Part shown: in pieces, positions 1 to 10,000 of the stretch
Layout of the letters: each line of letters opens with the position of its first letter
Position numbering within the stretch: position 1 is the stretch's first letter
NCBI RefSeq assembly: GCF_900114735.1
Contig: NZ_FOUA01000005.1
Span: 238,966-302,965, forward strand
Source: Halopseudomonas bauzanensis
GTDB lineage: Bacteria > Pseudomonadota > Gammaproteobacteria > Pseudomonadales > Pseudomonadaceae
DNA: 64,000 nt
Direction of reading: 5' to 3'
The notes under the pieces: model-generated
The model's database searches: none
Seen by the model: only the letters and a program-made list of their open reading frames with translations
What the model was told of the DNA's origin: nothing
Position numbers and translations under genes: made by a program

Positions 1-252
1 ACGATAACCGACCGTCTGGCCCACCGGCTCACCAAGCATCTGCGCCAGGCGCTCGGCAGCCGCCCGGGCCGCCAGCCGCCGCGGCTCCAGCAGGATGATC
101 TTCTGCCCGGCCAGCCATTCACTGCGCAGCAGCACCAGCGGCACCAGGGTAGTCTTGCCGGCGCCAGGCGGCGCCTGCAGCACCACCGCCGGCGAGCGGG
201 CCAGTTGCTGGTCCAGCTCGGCCAGCACCGTTTGTACAGGAAGATCAGACAT
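1..252 (-). CDS. hrpB: ATP-dependent helicase HrpB, N-terminal part (runs off left edge)
   Basis: This is the first 84 codons of a DEAH-type helicase; the rest lies outside the window. The translated N-terminus carries a Walker A motif APPGAGKTT at residues 27-35, followed by LLEPRRLAARA, the motif Ia region typical of HrpB/HrpA helicases. The short lead before Walker A (about 26 residues) fits HrpB rather than the longer HrpA. The start ATG is at 252-250. It is divergent from the lipoprotein gene that starts at 365, so the 112 bp between them should hold both promoters. HrpB is a predicted RNA helicase whose cellular role is poorly defined. Confidence 0.85.
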   Translation of the reverse strand, partial: MSDLPVQTVLAELDQQLARSPAVVLQAPPGAGKTTLVPLVLLRSEWLAGQKIILLEPRRLAARAAAERLAQMLGEPVGQTVGYR

Positions 253-364
253 GCACGGGATATCCGGTCAAAGGGGGCATTATAACCGCCCGCGACTTCA
301 AGCCGTCACGGCACCAGCGTATAGTATGCAGGGTCTGGATACGTTGCCTACCCCGAGGAATATC

Positions 365-775
365 ATGCGCCTGAAAGCTCTGGCCAGCGTTCTGCTGACC
401 ACCACTCTGGTTTCCCAATTGACCGCCTGCGGCAGCATCTTCTACCCCGAACGCCGCGGTCAGATCAGCGGTGAGATCGACCCCGGCGTGGCGATTCTCA
501 ACGGTATCGGCCTGCTATTCTATGTCATCCCCGGGCTGGTGGCCTTCGCTGTGGATTTCGCCACAGGCGCCATCTATTTCCCCGATGAACGCTACACCCT
601 GGCACCCGAACGCCTGCAGGAAGCTGTCGATGCCCAGGGCCAAGTCGACCCGCTTAAACTCGAAGCCATTCTGCAACAGGATCTGGGTCTGCAGCTGCCC
701 ATGCAGCATGCTCGGCTGCTGAACAGCCCGAACGGCGCACACTTGGCCCTGCTCGGGCTGCCGGCCCGCACCTGA
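365..775 (+). CDS. small predicted outer-membrane lipoprotein
   Basis: The protein has 136 residues and a type II signal peptide: MRLKALASVLL at the start, a hydrophobic core, and lipobox LTAC with the acylated cysteine at position 22. A second hydrophobic stretch follows (about residues 46-68, GVAILNGIGLLFYVIPGLVAF), so the mature protein may be partly embedded in or pressed on a membrane. The ATG at 365 is preceded by GAGGA at good spacing; the same frame is open further upstream to 95, but that part overlaps hrpB and is unlikely to be used. The TGA stop shares one base with the ATG of fieF (TGATG), which suggests translational coupling. I do not recognise a characterised family; function unknown. 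Confidence 0.75.
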   Translation: MRLKALASVLLTTTLVSQLTACGSIFYPERRGQISGEIDPGVAILNGIGLLFYVIPGLVAFAVDFATGAIYFPDERYTLAPERLQEAVDAQGQVDPLKLEAILQQDLGLQLPMQHARLLNSPNGAHLALLGLPART

Positions 776-1695
776 TGGAGATATCCGCCCAGCAGCTGAG
801 CACGCGCAATGCCCGCCTGCTACGGCTGGCCACCTACGCTTCGGTAATGGTCGCGATCCTGTTGATCACACTCAAGGCCGTCGTCTGGTTCATGTCCGGC
901 TCGGTAAGCCTGCTGGCTTCGCTGATCGACTCGTTGATGGATGCCGGCGCGTCGCTGATCAATCTGGTCGCGGTCGCCTACGCGCTGACCCCGGCGGATA
1001 AGGGCCACCGTTTCGGCCATGGCAAGGCCGAGGCGCTGGCCGGTCTGGCGCAATCGGTGTTCATTGCCATCTCGGCTATCGTGGTGTTGCAACAGGGTAT
1101 CGATCATCTGCTCAACCCCAGGCCGCTGGAAGCAGCCTGGTTCGGGGTGGCGGTAATGCTGATCTCGATCATCGCGACCTTGTTGCTACTGGCTTTTCAG
1201 CGCCATGTGATTCAACACACCGGCTCAACCGCGATCCGTGCCGATGCCCTGCATTACCGCTCCGATCTGTTGATGAACGCCAGCATTATCATCGCGCTGA
1301 TCCTGGCCTATTACGGCGTACCTGGAGCGGATGCGGTGTTCGGTATCGGCATCGCCCTGCTGATCGCTTTCAGCGCCCTGCAGATTGGCCGCGACGCGGT
1401 GCAGATCCTGATGGATCACGAATTGCCCGATGCGGTGCGCAAGGAAGCCATGGCGCTGGCTCGTAGCGTGCCCGGCGTGATCGACGTGCATGATCTGCGC
1501 ACCCGCGAGTCCGGCCAGCAGTGGTTCATGCAGTTGCACCTGGAGTTGCCCGGCGACCTGTCGCTGACCGATGCCCATGAGCTGGGCGAACAGGTCCGTC
1601 ACACGATCATCCGGCGCTTTCCCCAGGCGGATGTGCTGGTACACAAGGACCCGGTCCACCCCCAGCCGTCCGCACAAACGCAAACGGCCGACTGA
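775..1695 (+). CDS. fieF: cation diffusion facilitator, FieF-type iron/zinc efflux pump
   Basis: A 306-residue inner-membrane protein of the CDF family that exports divalent metals (Fe2+, Zn2+, Cd2+ in E. coli FieF) in exchange for protons. The N-terminal two thirds hold about six membrane segments; the transport-site aspartates appear as LIDSLMDAG (D52 and D56), and the second half of the site as ALHYRSD in the fifth segment (about H159 and D163). The C-terminal ~90 residues form the cytoplasmic metal-binding domain, with conserved histidines in PGVIDVHDLRTR. Length matches FieF (about 300). It starts inside the stop codon of the preceding lipoprotein gene. The substrate is inferred from family membership only. 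Confidence 0.85.
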   Translation: MEISAQQLSTRNARLLRLATYASVMVAILLITLKAVVWFMSGSVSLLASLIDSLMDAGASLINLVAVAYALTPADKGHRFGHGKAEALAGLAQSVFIAISAIVVLQQGIDHLLNPRPLEAAWFGVAVMLISIIATLLLLAFQRHVIQHTGSTAIRADALHYRSDLLMNASIIIALILAYYGVPGADAVFGIGIALLIAFSALQIGRDAVQILMDHELPDAVRKEAMALARSVPGVIDVHDLRTRESGQQWFMQLHLELPGDLSLTDAHELGEQVRHTIIRRFPQADVLVHKDPVHPQPSAQTQTAD

Positions 1696-1708
1696 GTCGG
1701 CCGTTTGC
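1680..1708. terminator. perfect inverted repeat overlapping the fieF stop codon
   Basis: Two 14-base arms (1680-1693 and 1695-1708) are perfect complements around a single central base. The TGA stop of fieF (1693-1695) lies exactly at the centre. There is no T-tract on the right side, so it is not a classical intrinsic terminator, but it could form a very stable 3'-end stem that stalls polymerase or protects the mRNA from exonucleases. Confidence 0.5.
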
Positions 1709-1982
1709 GCTGGGTCCGTTGAGGTATCCGGGTTGGATACTGCCTGTCCTCCGTGCCTTGTGGGCTGGGGTGGCCGGGTGACGAATCGATCCGGTAGAAC
1801 CTTCCGTCTCAGGGCTGCTCGAGTGGAGCACCTGTTTGGACTCGCCGGCCAAGGCTTGAAACTTGTGATTATGGTAACGCGCAGGCAGCACCATTTCTTG
1901 TCTTTTATTGCCCATCAAGCGGTCAATTGCGCAATAATATCGCGACCAACTCAATATTCCTGCAACTACACGAGGTGGACGC
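1709..1982. other. intergenic spacer upstream of the Lrp-family gene
   Basis: About 270 bases without a supported gene. The last 60 bases are AT-rich compared with the flanks (around 1925-1970) and probably hold the promoter of the regulator; AGGTGG just before the ATG at 1983 is its ribosome binding site. No clear -35/-10 pair could be assigned with confidence. Lrp-type genes are often autoregulated, so an operator here would be expected. Confidence 0.3.
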
Positions 1983-2471
1983 ATGAATGAATACACTCTG
2001 GACCGATATGATCTGAAAATTCTGGCCGCATTGCAGCAGGACGCCCGTATCAGCAATCAGGAACTGGCCGAGCGCATCGGCCTGTCGCCTTCACCCTGTT
2101 CACGACGGGTAAAACAGCTGGAAGAAAGCGGCTATATCACCCGGCAGGTGGCATTGCTCAACCCGCAGAAGCTGGGGCTGACCCTCACCGCCTTCGTGAT
2201 GATCGGCATGGACCGCCATACCCCGGATCGCTTTGCCGGTTTCGAGGACACCATCCGCCAATGCCCCGAGGTGTTGAACTGCAGCCTGGTTACCGGCATG
2301 GAAGCGGATTACCAGTTGCGGGTGGTGGTGCCCGATATGGACCATTATCAGCAGTTTCTGCTGGGTACACTCACCCGCATCGAGGGAGTGTCCAGCGTGC
2401 GCTCCAGCTTTGTACTGAACCAGGTGGTCTCGAGTACGGAATTGCCGCTCAACCACCTGGTCACAAAATAG
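1983..2471 (+). CDS. Lrp/AsnC-family transcriptional regulator
   Basis: A 162-residue protein with the two-part Lrp layout: an N-terminal winged helix-turn-helix (about residues 8-58, including LDRYDLKILAALQQDARISN and LAERIGLSPSPCSRRVKQLE) and a C-terminal RAM/effector domain (about 65-150) with the typical LTRIEGVSSVRSSFVL ending. The SPSPCSRRV recognition helix resembles that of BkdR and Lrp. Such proteins bind an amino acid and act as octamers or hexadecamers on DNA. The neighbours (DUF2788 protein and AidB-like dehydrogenase, both on the same strand) do not name the effector. BkdR-like control of branched-chain catabolism is possible but not supported by the context. Confidence 0.85.
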   Translation: MNEYTLDRYDLKILAALQQDARISNQELAERIGLSPSPCSRRVKQLEESGYITRQVALLNPQKLGLTLTAFVMIGMDRHTPDRFAGFEDTIRQCPEVLNCSLVTGMEADYQLRVVVPDMDHYQQFLLGTLTRIEGVSSVRSSFVLNQVVSSTELPLNHLVTK

Positions 2472-2500
2472 ACAGCCCTTTTTCCTGACAGGAGACCATT

Positions 2501-2701
2501 GTGTCCTACGAAGAATTCGAAGCCCTTGCCCTGCCCTTGTCCATCTTTGCCCTGGTAGCCTTCATGGGATTCATTGTCTGGGATCTGGCAAAGAAGTCCA
2601 AGGCTGGCCGCTACGGCACCATGGTGTTGTTCTTCGCCCTGGGCCTGGGCGTGCTGGGCTTCGTGATCAAGGCCGTGATTCTTGGTAGTGTGGATGGCTG
2701 A
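2501..2701 (+). CDS. DUF2788-type small membrane protein
   Basis: A 66-residue protein with two predicted membrane helices (about residues 10-28 and 40-60) joined by a short basic loop, AKKSKAGRYGT. It begins with GTG at 2501, well supported by AGGAG 8 bases upstream. It resembles the DUF2788 family, small inner-membrane proteins found in Pseudomonas and relatives; no function is known. It sits 29 bases after the Lrp-type gene and 73 bases before aidB on the same strand. Confidence 0.7.
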   Translation: MSYEEFEALALPLSIFALVAFMGFIVWDLAKKSKAGRYGTMVLFFALGLGVLGFVIKAVILGSVDG

Positions 2702-2774
2702 CGAGCACCCGAAGCACGACGCCAGGCTTTTCGGGTCCCGCCGACTATAAAAACAAGCATCGGAGTACCGCACC

Positions 2775-4424
2775 ATGAACCTGCATCAGTACGCTGAAAC
2801 CCATGAAGTCACCAATCAGGTGCCGCCGCTGGATGGTATCAACCTGTACCGCAGCGATCTGCCCCTGCGGCAATGGGTCCATCGTTACCGAGGTGACTGG
2901 GCCGATGAACAACTGTCTGCCTATGGCCAACTGGCCGGCGGTGCATTGATGCGGGCCGGCTTTCTGGCCAATGAAAACCCACCGGTATTCCACAGCCATG
3001 ACCGTCAGGGCCACCGGATTGACCTGGTGGAATTCCACCCCGCCTATCATGAACTGATGAGCGCTGGTATTGCCCATGGCATCACCAGCGCGCCCTGGAC
3101 TGCGCCTCGCCCCGGCGCCCATGTGGCCCGCGCCGCCACGATGTACCTGCATAATCAGGCGGAGGCCGGCACCAGTTGCCCGATGACCATGACCTTCGCC
3201 TGCATACCGGCGCTACGGCTGCAGCCGGATCTGGCGGAGCATTGGCTGCCGAAGATCCTGTCGCGCCAGTACGATCCGCGCAATCTGCCGATGGAGCAAA
3301 AGAGCGGCCTGACCATTGGCATGGCCATGACCGAAAAGCAGGGCGGCACCGATGTGCGGGCCAATACCACCCGCGCCTGGCCGATCGCCAATGCCGGCCC
3401 TGGCCACGCCTATGAGCTGCTGGGGCACAAATGGTTCTGCTCGGCCCCCATGTGCGACGCTTTCCTGACCCTGGCGCAGACCGACAAGGGCCTGAGCTGC
3501 TTTCTACTGCCCCGCCACCGCCCCGATGGCAGTCGCAACCAGTTCTATATACAACGGCTGAAGGACAAGCTGGGCAATCAGGCCAATGCCTCCAGCGAAG
3601 TGGAGTTTCGTGGCGCCCTGGCCTGGATGATCGGCGAGGAAGGCCGCGGCGTACCGACCATTATCGAAATGGTGGCATTGACCCGCTTCGATTGCATGAT
3701 CGGCTCCAGTTCCCTGATGCGCCAGGCCTTGGCCCAGGCCACTCATCATTGTGCCCACCGCAATGTCGGCGGGCGCCCACTGATCGATCAGCCGCTGATG
3801 CAGAACGTACTGGCCGATCTGGCCCTGGAAAGCGAGGCGGCGCTGGCCTTGACCATGCGCATGGCCAGCGCGCTGGACCACGCCGATGATCCACACGAGG
3901 CGGGATTCGCCCGGCTGGTCACCGCTATCGGCAAGTACTGGATCTGCAAACGTGCCCCGGCCATGATCAACGAAGCTCAGGAATGCCTGGGCGGCGCGGG
4001 TTATGTGGAGGACAGCATCCTGCCGCGACTCTATCGCGAGGCCCCGGTGAACTCGATCTGGGAAGGCTCCGGAAACGTGCAATGTCTGGATGTGTTGCGC
4101 GCCCTGTCGAAGGAGCCGGGTATTGTCGAAATGCTGTTTGCCGAATTGGGCGATGGCGCGGGAGACCGGCAGCTGCAGGCGCATATCAACAAGCTGCAAC
4201 AGCAGTTTGCCGACAAGGACGACATCCAGTACCGCGCCCGTCAGTTGACTGAAGATGTAGCCGTGGCGCTGCAGGCCAAGCTACTGCTGGAAGCGGGTAA
4301 CAACACCGTCTCCGACGCCTTTATCGCCAGTCGTCTGCAGGACCATGGCCGCGTCTACGGCACTTTACCCCGCGGGCTGGATGTGCGTGCGCTGGTCGAG
4401 CGGGCGCAACCGCAGGCAAGGTAA
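2775..4424 (+). CDS. aidB: AidB-like acyl-CoA dehydrogenase
   Basis: A 549-residue flavoprotein matching the AidB branch of the acyl-CoA dehydrogenase superfamily in length (E. coli AidB is 541). Characteristic stretches are GLTIGMAMTEKQGGTDVRAN, the central beta-domain segment that packs on FAD, and near the C-terminal third LYREAPVNSIWEGSGNVQC, the AidB form of the catalytic region. In E. coli, AidB is induced by alkylation damage, binds DNA through its C-terminal domain and is thought to protect DNA or destroy alkylating agents; it has low isovaleryl-CoA dehydrogenase activity. No Ada box was searched for successfully in the short upstream region. A degradative acyl-CoA dehydrogenase role cannot be excluded. 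Confidence 0.85.
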   Translation: MNLHQYAETHEVTNQVPPLDGINLYRSDLPLRQWVHRYRGDWADEQLSAYGQLAGGALMRAGFLANENPPVFHSHDRQGHRIDLVEFHPAYHELMSAGIAHGITSAPWTAPRPGAHVARAATMYLHNQAEAGTSCPMTMTFACIPALRLQPDLAEHWLPKILSRQYDPRNLPMEQKSGLTIGMAMTEKQGGTDVRANTTRAWPIANAGPGHAYELLGHKWFCSAPMCDAFLTLAQTDKGLSCFLLPRHRPDGSRNQFYIQRLKDKLGNQANASSEVEFRGALAWMIGEEGRGVPTIIEMVALTRFDCMIGSSSLMRQALAQATHHCAHRNVGGRPLIDQPLMQNVLADLALESEAALALTMRMASALDHADDPHEAGFARLVTAIGKYWICKRAPAMINEAQECLGGAGYVEDSILPRLYREAPVNSIWEGSGNVQCLDVLRALSKEPGIVEMLFAELGDGAGDRQLQAHINKLQQQFADKDDIQYRARQLTEDVAVALQAKLLLEAGNNTVSDAFIASRLQDHGRVYGTLPRGLDVRALVERAQPQAR

Positions 4425-4519
4425 CTCTGGATCCTCTCTCGAGAGCATGAAACTCGGGAGGATCTTGCTCAACGAGTCAGGGTTTTCCTTCAGCCACACC
4501 CAATTAACAGGACGGTGGT

Positions 4520-4614
4520 GGGCAGTTGCCCTTGGCGAACCGTGTGCGGCCATGGACGGCCGCACACGAGCGCCACGGAAGGCACGGGTGCGTGTTCGCC
4601 AAGGGCAACTGCCC
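4520..4614. repeat. nested long palindrome (21-bp outer arms, 10-bp inner arms)
   Basis: The outer arms 4520-4540 and 4594-4614 are perfect 21-base complements. Inside the left part lies a second perfect hairpin, GTGTGCGGCC (4542-4551) with GGCCGCACAC (4558-4567) and a six-base loop. The remaining 26 bases between inner hairpin and right arm are unpaired. There is no T-tract. It could be a REP-type element, a remnant of a small transposon, or a structured RNA. Confidence 0.7.
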
Positions 4615-4806
4615 AGGGCCGTCAGACGCCGAGCGTGCCCCAGACATATCTGCGGAGCTGGCAGCAAGGCCGCTGGTCGAGATGAAACTCGACGGGGTTG
4701 CCATCGACCCTCCTGAGGACGTGCTGGCTGGTGACATAGCATTTGCCGGTAGGGGCGATGGTTGAAATGGAGCCAGCCGGCAGCAGCTGCGGTGCTGGGC
4801 AGTCGT

Positions 4807-4835
4807 GGTACGAGCTAGTGCTCGAACCTCCCAGG
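4807..4835. repeat. dispersed intergenic repeat, family B (copy 1)
   Basis: This 29-base unit, with core CGAGCTAGTGCTCGA, recurs with one mismatch at 51696-51724, and diverged or inverted copies occur at 51630-51657 and 40713-40805. The core is itself palindromic (CGAGC...GCTCG). It is flanked here by a 10-base inverted repeat (4772-4781 and 4853-4862). Confidence 0.7.
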
Positions 4836-4884
4836 GGGGCGGTGCTCGAACCGCCGGCTGGCACGCTCACCTTTCATCAGCCAT

Positions 4885-4913
4885 AAAAAAAGCGCCCCGC
4901 GGGGCGCTTTTTT
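4885..4913. terminator. bidirectional intrinsic terminator of purA and aidB
   Basis: A 16-base perfect palindrome GCGCCCCGCGGGGCGC (4892-4907) is flanked by seven A on the left and six T on the right. It can therefore terminate the minus-strand purA transcript (stop at 4926) and any plus-strand transcript coming from aidB. Confidence 0.95.
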
Positions 4914-4925
4914 ACTCCATGCAGA

Positions 4926-6236
<1,311 letters not shown>

Positions 6237-6265
6237 TTAGGAACTGGCCCAGCAGGCCATGAAAG

Positions 6266-7456
6266 TCAAATGTGCAGTTCTTTTACCTGCCAACCATCAT
6301 TCGCAAAATGCAGAATCCGATCACAACCGAAATCCACCGCCTCGGCTTCGAGCTGACCGGGCAATGCCACTATCACCCGCTCACCGGCTTGACGCAGCTG
6401 CATGACCTTGTCGTGCAGACCAGGCTGGCTCGCATGCGGCGCCCAGATGCCGTGATCACGACGGCCACCGTCGATCTCACCGCAGGCCACCAGCAACCGC
6501 AGGTCAGTTGAGAAACCCGTAGCCGGGCGCGCACGGCCGAAGTCACGGCCAATCTCGTCATAGCGACCGCCCTGGGCGATGCTCTGACCGGTGCCAGCGA
6601 CGAATGCCGCGAAGGTCACGCCCGTGTGGTAGTGATAGCCACGCAGCTCCGCCAGATCGAAATACAACGGCACCTTCGGATAGCGCTGGGAAATCACCTG
6701 AGCGATTTCCGCCAGCTCGTCGAGCGCTGCCAGAATGGCCTCGGGCGCGCCGTCAAGCATGATGTGCGCACGTTCCAGAATCTCGACTCCACCGGACAGC
6801 TCAGCCAGGCTGCAGAGCATGGCTGCCAGGGCTGGTTGCTCGATACGCGAGGTCAATTCCTGCACCTCGTCCAGCGCCTTGCGCTGCAGGGCATTGAACA
6901 GAGCGCGTTCGACCGCGCCTTCCAAACCCGCCGCCTCGACCAGACCACGGTAAATACCCACGTGGCCGATATCCAGATGCACACCCTCGACACGCGACGC
7001 CGCCAGGGTTTCCAGCATCAACGCAATAACTTCGATATCGCTGGCACTGGACGCATCGCCATAGAGTTCGGCACCCAGCTGGATCAGACTGCGGGACGTG
7101 GACAACGGCCGCGGCAGCGTGTGCAGCACACTACCGCAATAGCATAGACGACTGGGGCCTTCGGCGCCGAGGGTATGCGCGTCGATGCGCGCCACCTGGG
7201 GCGTGATGTCCGCACGCAGGCCGAGCATACGCCCAGACATCTGGTCGATCATTTTGAAGGTTTGCAGTTCCAGATCATGACCGGAGCCGGTCAGGAGGGA
7301 TTCGAGATACTCGATATGCGGGGTGATGACCAGGTCATACCCCCAGCGGGAGAACAGATCCAGCAGTTGCCGACGGGCTGCTTCGGTACGCGCCGCCTCT
7401 TCCGGCAGCACTTCTTCGATCCCGTCAGGCAAGAGCCAGCGATCAACAGTAGGCAT
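6266..7456 (-). CDS. hisZ: ATP phosphoribosyltransferase regulatory subunit HisZ
   Basis: A catalytically inactive paralogue of histidyl-tRNA synthetase that forms a hetero-octamer with the short form of HisG and gives it histidine feedback control. The 396 residues show the class II synthetase fold: [20 protein letters not shown] at the start, [20 protein letters not shown] (motif 2 region) and [15 protein letters not shown] [19 protein letters not shown] near the end. The ATG at 7456 with AAAGG upstream is chosen over an earlier non-conserved extension to 7501. No hisG lies nearby. It is followed after 50 bases by purA. Confidence 0.95.
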   Translation of the reverse strand: MPTVDRWLLPDGIEEVLPEEAARTEAARRQLLDLFSRWGYDLVITPHIEYLESLLTGSGHDLELQTFKMIDQMSGRMLGLRADITPQVARIDAHTLGAEGPSRLCYCGSVLHTLPRPLSTSRSLIQLGAELYGDASSASDIEVIALMLETLAASRVEGVHLDIGHVGIYRGLVEAAGLEGAVERALFNALQRKALDEVQELTSRIEQPALAAMLCSLAELSGGVEILERAHIMLDGAPEAILAALDELAEIAQVISQRYPKVPLYFDLAELRGYHYHTGVTFAAFVAGTGQSIAQGGRYDEIGRDFGRARPATGFSTDLRLLVACGEIDGGRRDHGIWAPHASQPGLHDKVMQLRQAGERVIVALPGQLEAEAVDFGCDRILHFANDGWQVKELHI

Positions 7457-7502
7457 TTTCAAAACCTTTATTACGTAAAGGGCAAAGGTCTGTCGACCCA
7501 CC

Positions 7503-7688
7503 CTAGCGGATCAGATATAAGCAGGCAGTACCCGCCAGCATGCTCAGCAACCCGGCAACCCGCAGTTGCCGGTCACTCATACCGCTCACTTCAACCAGCA
7601 TTCGTTTCCACCGGCGGGGAGCCAGAAAGGGCATCAGACCTTCCAGAACCAGCACCAGACACAGTGCCGCGGCCAGATTCTGCCACAT
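7503..7688 (-). CDS. yjeT: DUF2065 (YjeT-like) small membrane protein
   Basis: A 61-residue protein with two hydrophobic helices (about residues 3-24 and 42-60) separated by a basic segment [21 protein letters not shown], the DUF2065 pattern. E. coli yjeT sits in the same place, between hflC and purA. Function is unknown. It begins downstream of the terminator that closes the hflKC transcript, so a separate promoter for yjeT-hisZ-purA between 7689 and 7722 or read-through is needed. Confidence 0.85.
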   Translation of the reverse strand: MWQNLAAALCLVLVLEGLMPFLAPRRWKRMLVEVSGMSDRQLRVAGLLSMLAGTACLYLIR

Positions 7689-7722
7689 GAACTCGAACCC
7701 CTCGCCCGGATCTGCCGGTCAC

Positions 7723-7745
7723 AAAAAAGCCGGGATGACCCGGCT
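7723..7745 (-). terminator. intrinsic terminator after hflC
   Basis: On the minus strand the sequence reads AGCCGGG-TCAT-CCCGGCT followed by a run of six T (7-base perfect stem, 4-base loop). It lies 66 bases beyond the hflC stop and separates the hfq-hflX-hflK-hflC transcript from yjeT-hisZ-purA. Confidence 0.9.
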
Positions 7746-7810
7746 GCGCGATTGTAGCATGTTTTCGACTGGCTACACCCGTTCGTTGGACGAGTGCAGC
7801 CAGGCTCGAA

Positions 7811-8683
7811 TCAGGGTTGCTGCGCCCCTTTGAAAAACTTGAAGAATTCGCTGCTCGGGTCAAGTACCAGCACATCGGACTTGCTCGAGAAGCTTTCACG
7901 GTAGGCCTGCAGACTGCGATAGAAGGAGTAGAACTCAGGATCCTTGTTATACGCCTCGGCATAGATGGATGCCGCTTCGGCATCACCCTGACCACGGATT
8001 TCTTCAGCTTCACGGAAGGCTTCAGCCAGGATCACGCGCTGCTGCCGGTCGGCATCGGCGCGAATACCTTCGGCCAGCTCACGACCCTTGGCGCGATGCT
8101 CGCGGGCCTCGCGCTCACGCTCGGAACTCATCCGCTCGAACACGCTACGGTTCACCTCACGGGGCAGGTCCATACCCTTGACCCGCACATCGAGCACCTC
8201 GATACCGAGTTCGCGGCGCGCGCTCTCGTTAAGATCGCCAGTGATATCGGCCATCAACTGATCGCGCTCACCGGCCACCACCTCATGCAGGGTACGGCGC
8301 GCCACTTCGTTGCGCAGACCCGACTCCAGCTGGCGAGACAGACGCTCTTCGGCAATCGAACGCAGTCCGGAGGTAGCGGTGTAGTAGCGTTGCACGTTGG
8401 CGATGCGCCACTTGGCGAAGGAGTCCACCATCAGCGCCTTCTTTTCCAGCGTCAGGTAACGCTGGGTGGTGGTGTCCAGGGTCAGCAGACGGCCATCGAA
8501 CATCTTCGCTTCCTGCACGAACGGCAGCTTGAAGTGCAGCCCCGGTGGCACGTCGTCACGGACGACCTTACCGAACTGCAGTACCAGACCGCGCTGGGTC
8601 TGCTCGACGATGAAGAAGCTGTTCCAACCGACCACGATCACCACCAGGGCGATTACGAGTCCGAAAATTGACTTGTTACTCAT
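7811..8683 (-). CDS. hflC: FtsH-associated protease modulator HflC
   Basis: A 290-residue SPFH/band-7 protein anchored by one N-terminal membrane helix (about residues 5-22, FGLVIALVVIVVGWNSFF) with the rest in the periplasm. HflC and HflK form a cage around the FtsH protease and limit its access to membrane substrates. The SPFH domain (about 24-190) is followed by the long charged helix SEREREAREHRAKGRELAEG and the EEIRGQGDAEA segment typical of the family. Its ATG shares one base with the hflK stop (TGATG), so the two are translationally coupled. Confidence 0.95.
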   Translation of the reverse strand: MSNKSIFGLVIALVVIVVGWNSFFIVEQTQRGLVLQFGKVVRDDVPPGLHFKLPFVQEAKMFDGRLLTLDTTTQRYLTLEKKALMVDSFAKWRIANVQRYYTATSGLRSIAEERLSRQLESGLRNEVARRTLHEVVAGERDQLMADITGDLNESARRELGIEVLDVRVKGMDLPREVNRSVFERMSSEREREAREHRAKGRELAEGIRADADRQQRVILAEAFREAEEIRGQGDAEAASIYAEAYNKDPEFYSFYRSLQAYRESFSSKSDVLVLDPSSEFFKFFKGAQQP

Positions 8684-9882
8684 CAGCGGACCTCCCTTGT
8701 ACGCACATCACGCTGCTGCAGTTGTACAGGCAGACGGGTATTGGCATCAGCGCCAGCGGCAGATGGAACGGCCGAGGACGAAGATGACGAACCACCGCCC
8801 TGCTGCATCAGCTTGTCGATCGGCAGGTACAGCAGGTTGCTGTTGCCATCACCCGACACCATGATCTTGCTGGTGTTGCTCATCACTTCTTGCAGCGTTT
8901 CAATAAACATACGCTCGCGCATCACTTCCGGCGCTTGCTGGTACTCGCTCACCAGTAGGTTGAAGCGCTCAGCCTCACCCTGGGCACGGGCGACCATGGC
9001 CTGACGGTAACCGCTGGCTTCTTCCAACAGGCGCTGAGCCTGACCGCGGGCTTCCGGAATCACGCCATTGGCATAGGATTCAGCCTGGTTGCGCTCACGC
9101 ACCTCGTCTTCCCGGGCGCGGATCACGTCGTCAAACGCGTCCTGCACCTCGGCCGGAGCCTGCGCGCTTTCGATGTTCACCTGAACCACGGTGATACCGG
9201 TCTGATAAGCATCCAGATAACGCTGCAGACGCTCGGTAGTCTCGACGCCCATCTGCTCACGACCTTCGGTCAGCACCTGGTGCATCCCCGTGGAACCGAC
9301 CACATGACGCAGCGCGCTCTCGGTTGCATGGCGCAAACTGGTCTCGGGATCTTCTACCTTGAGGACGAAGTCCTCCAGATTGGAGATACGGTACTGCACC
9401 GCCAACGGCACCTCGACGATGTTCTCGTCCTCGGTCAGCATCTGACCCTGTTGACGATAAGAGCGTACCTGGGTGACGTTGCGCTGGAATTTCTTCTCGA
9501 TCGGCGGGAAGTAGAGATGCAGACCCGATTCAACGGTCCGGTGATATTCACCGAAACGCAGCACCACTGCCTGCTCCTGCTCGTCGACCTTGTAGACCGC
9601 ATTGAATAGCCAGAAAACGAAGATGATCAGGCCGCCGATGACCCAGAGGCCCTTGGGGATGCCCTGTCCACCGCCGACACGCCGGCCGTTGCCGCCATCG
9701 CCGCTGCCGCGCTTCTTGCTGCCGAAGATACCGTTCAGGCTGTCCTGCAACTTGCGCAGCGCCTCGTCCAGATCGGGTGGTCCCTGCTTGCCGCCGCGAT
9801 TGCCACCGCCGCGGTTACCGCCACTACCCCAGGGATCCTGGTTGTTCGAGTTGTTGCCACCACCAGGCTCATTCCACGCCAT
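8683..9882 (-). CDS. hflK: FtsH-associated protease modulator HflK
   Basis: The partner of HflC, 399 residues. The first ~75 residues are cytosolic, rich in glycine and asparagine (GGGNNSNNQDPWGSGGNRGG), followed by one membrane helix (about 78-98) and the SPFH domain. The C-terminal helix region has ARAREDEVRERNQAES-like and ARGQAQRLLEEASGYRQ stretches as in other HflK proteins. It ends in a low-complexity serine/glutamine tail. It lies 118 bases downstream of hflX on the same strand and overlaps the hflC start. Confidence 0.95.
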   Translation of the reverse strand: MAWNEPGGGNNSNNQDPWGSGGNRGGGNRGGKQGPPDLDEALRKLQDSLNGIFGSKKRGSGDGGNGRRVGGGQGIPKGLWVIGGLIIFVFWLFNAVYKVDEQEQAVVLRFGEYHRTVESGLHLYFPPIEKKFQRNVTQVRSYRQQGQMLTEDENIVEVPLAVQYRISNLEDFVLKVEDPETSLRHATESALRHVVGSTGMHQVLTEGREQMGVETTERLQRYLDAYQTGITVVQVNIESAQAPAEVQDAFDDVIRAREDEVRERNQAESYANGVIPEARGQAQRLLEEASGYRQAMVARAQGEAERFNLLVSEYQQAPEVMRERMFIETLQEVMSNTSKIMVSGDGNSNLLYLPIDKLMQQGGGSSSSSSAVPSAAGADANTRLPVQLQQRDVRTREVR

Positions 9883-10000
9883 AGCGTTCTCCGTTATCCA
9901 AAACCATTAAACTGCTTCCGCCGACGTGGATGGCCGGCGCAGTCATTTCTGCAATCCTACAGCAAATGTCAGCCGCAGCGCGAACCGCGACCGCCATCCA

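Larger units (their letters stand above)
4425..4884. other. repeat-rich intergenic region between aidB and purA
   Basis: About 460 bases between convergent genes with no supported coding sequence. It holds a nested palindrome (4520-4614), an inverted-repeat pair of ten bases (4772-4781 with 4853-4862) and one copy of a 29-base dispersed repeat (4807-4835). A leucine tRNA gene, which I recall lying near purA in P. aeruginosa, was looked for and not found here. Confidence 0.6.

Noticed and set aside
95..364. Upstream extension of the lipoprotein frame
   Set aside because: Overlaps hrpB in antisense and would bury the signal peptide; the ATG at 365 has a good binding site and a proper lipobox.
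4425..4884. tRNA-Leu gene expected near purA
   Set aside because: No acceptor stem, CCA end or T-loop consensus was found; the GCTCGAACC segments belong to the dispersed repeat.
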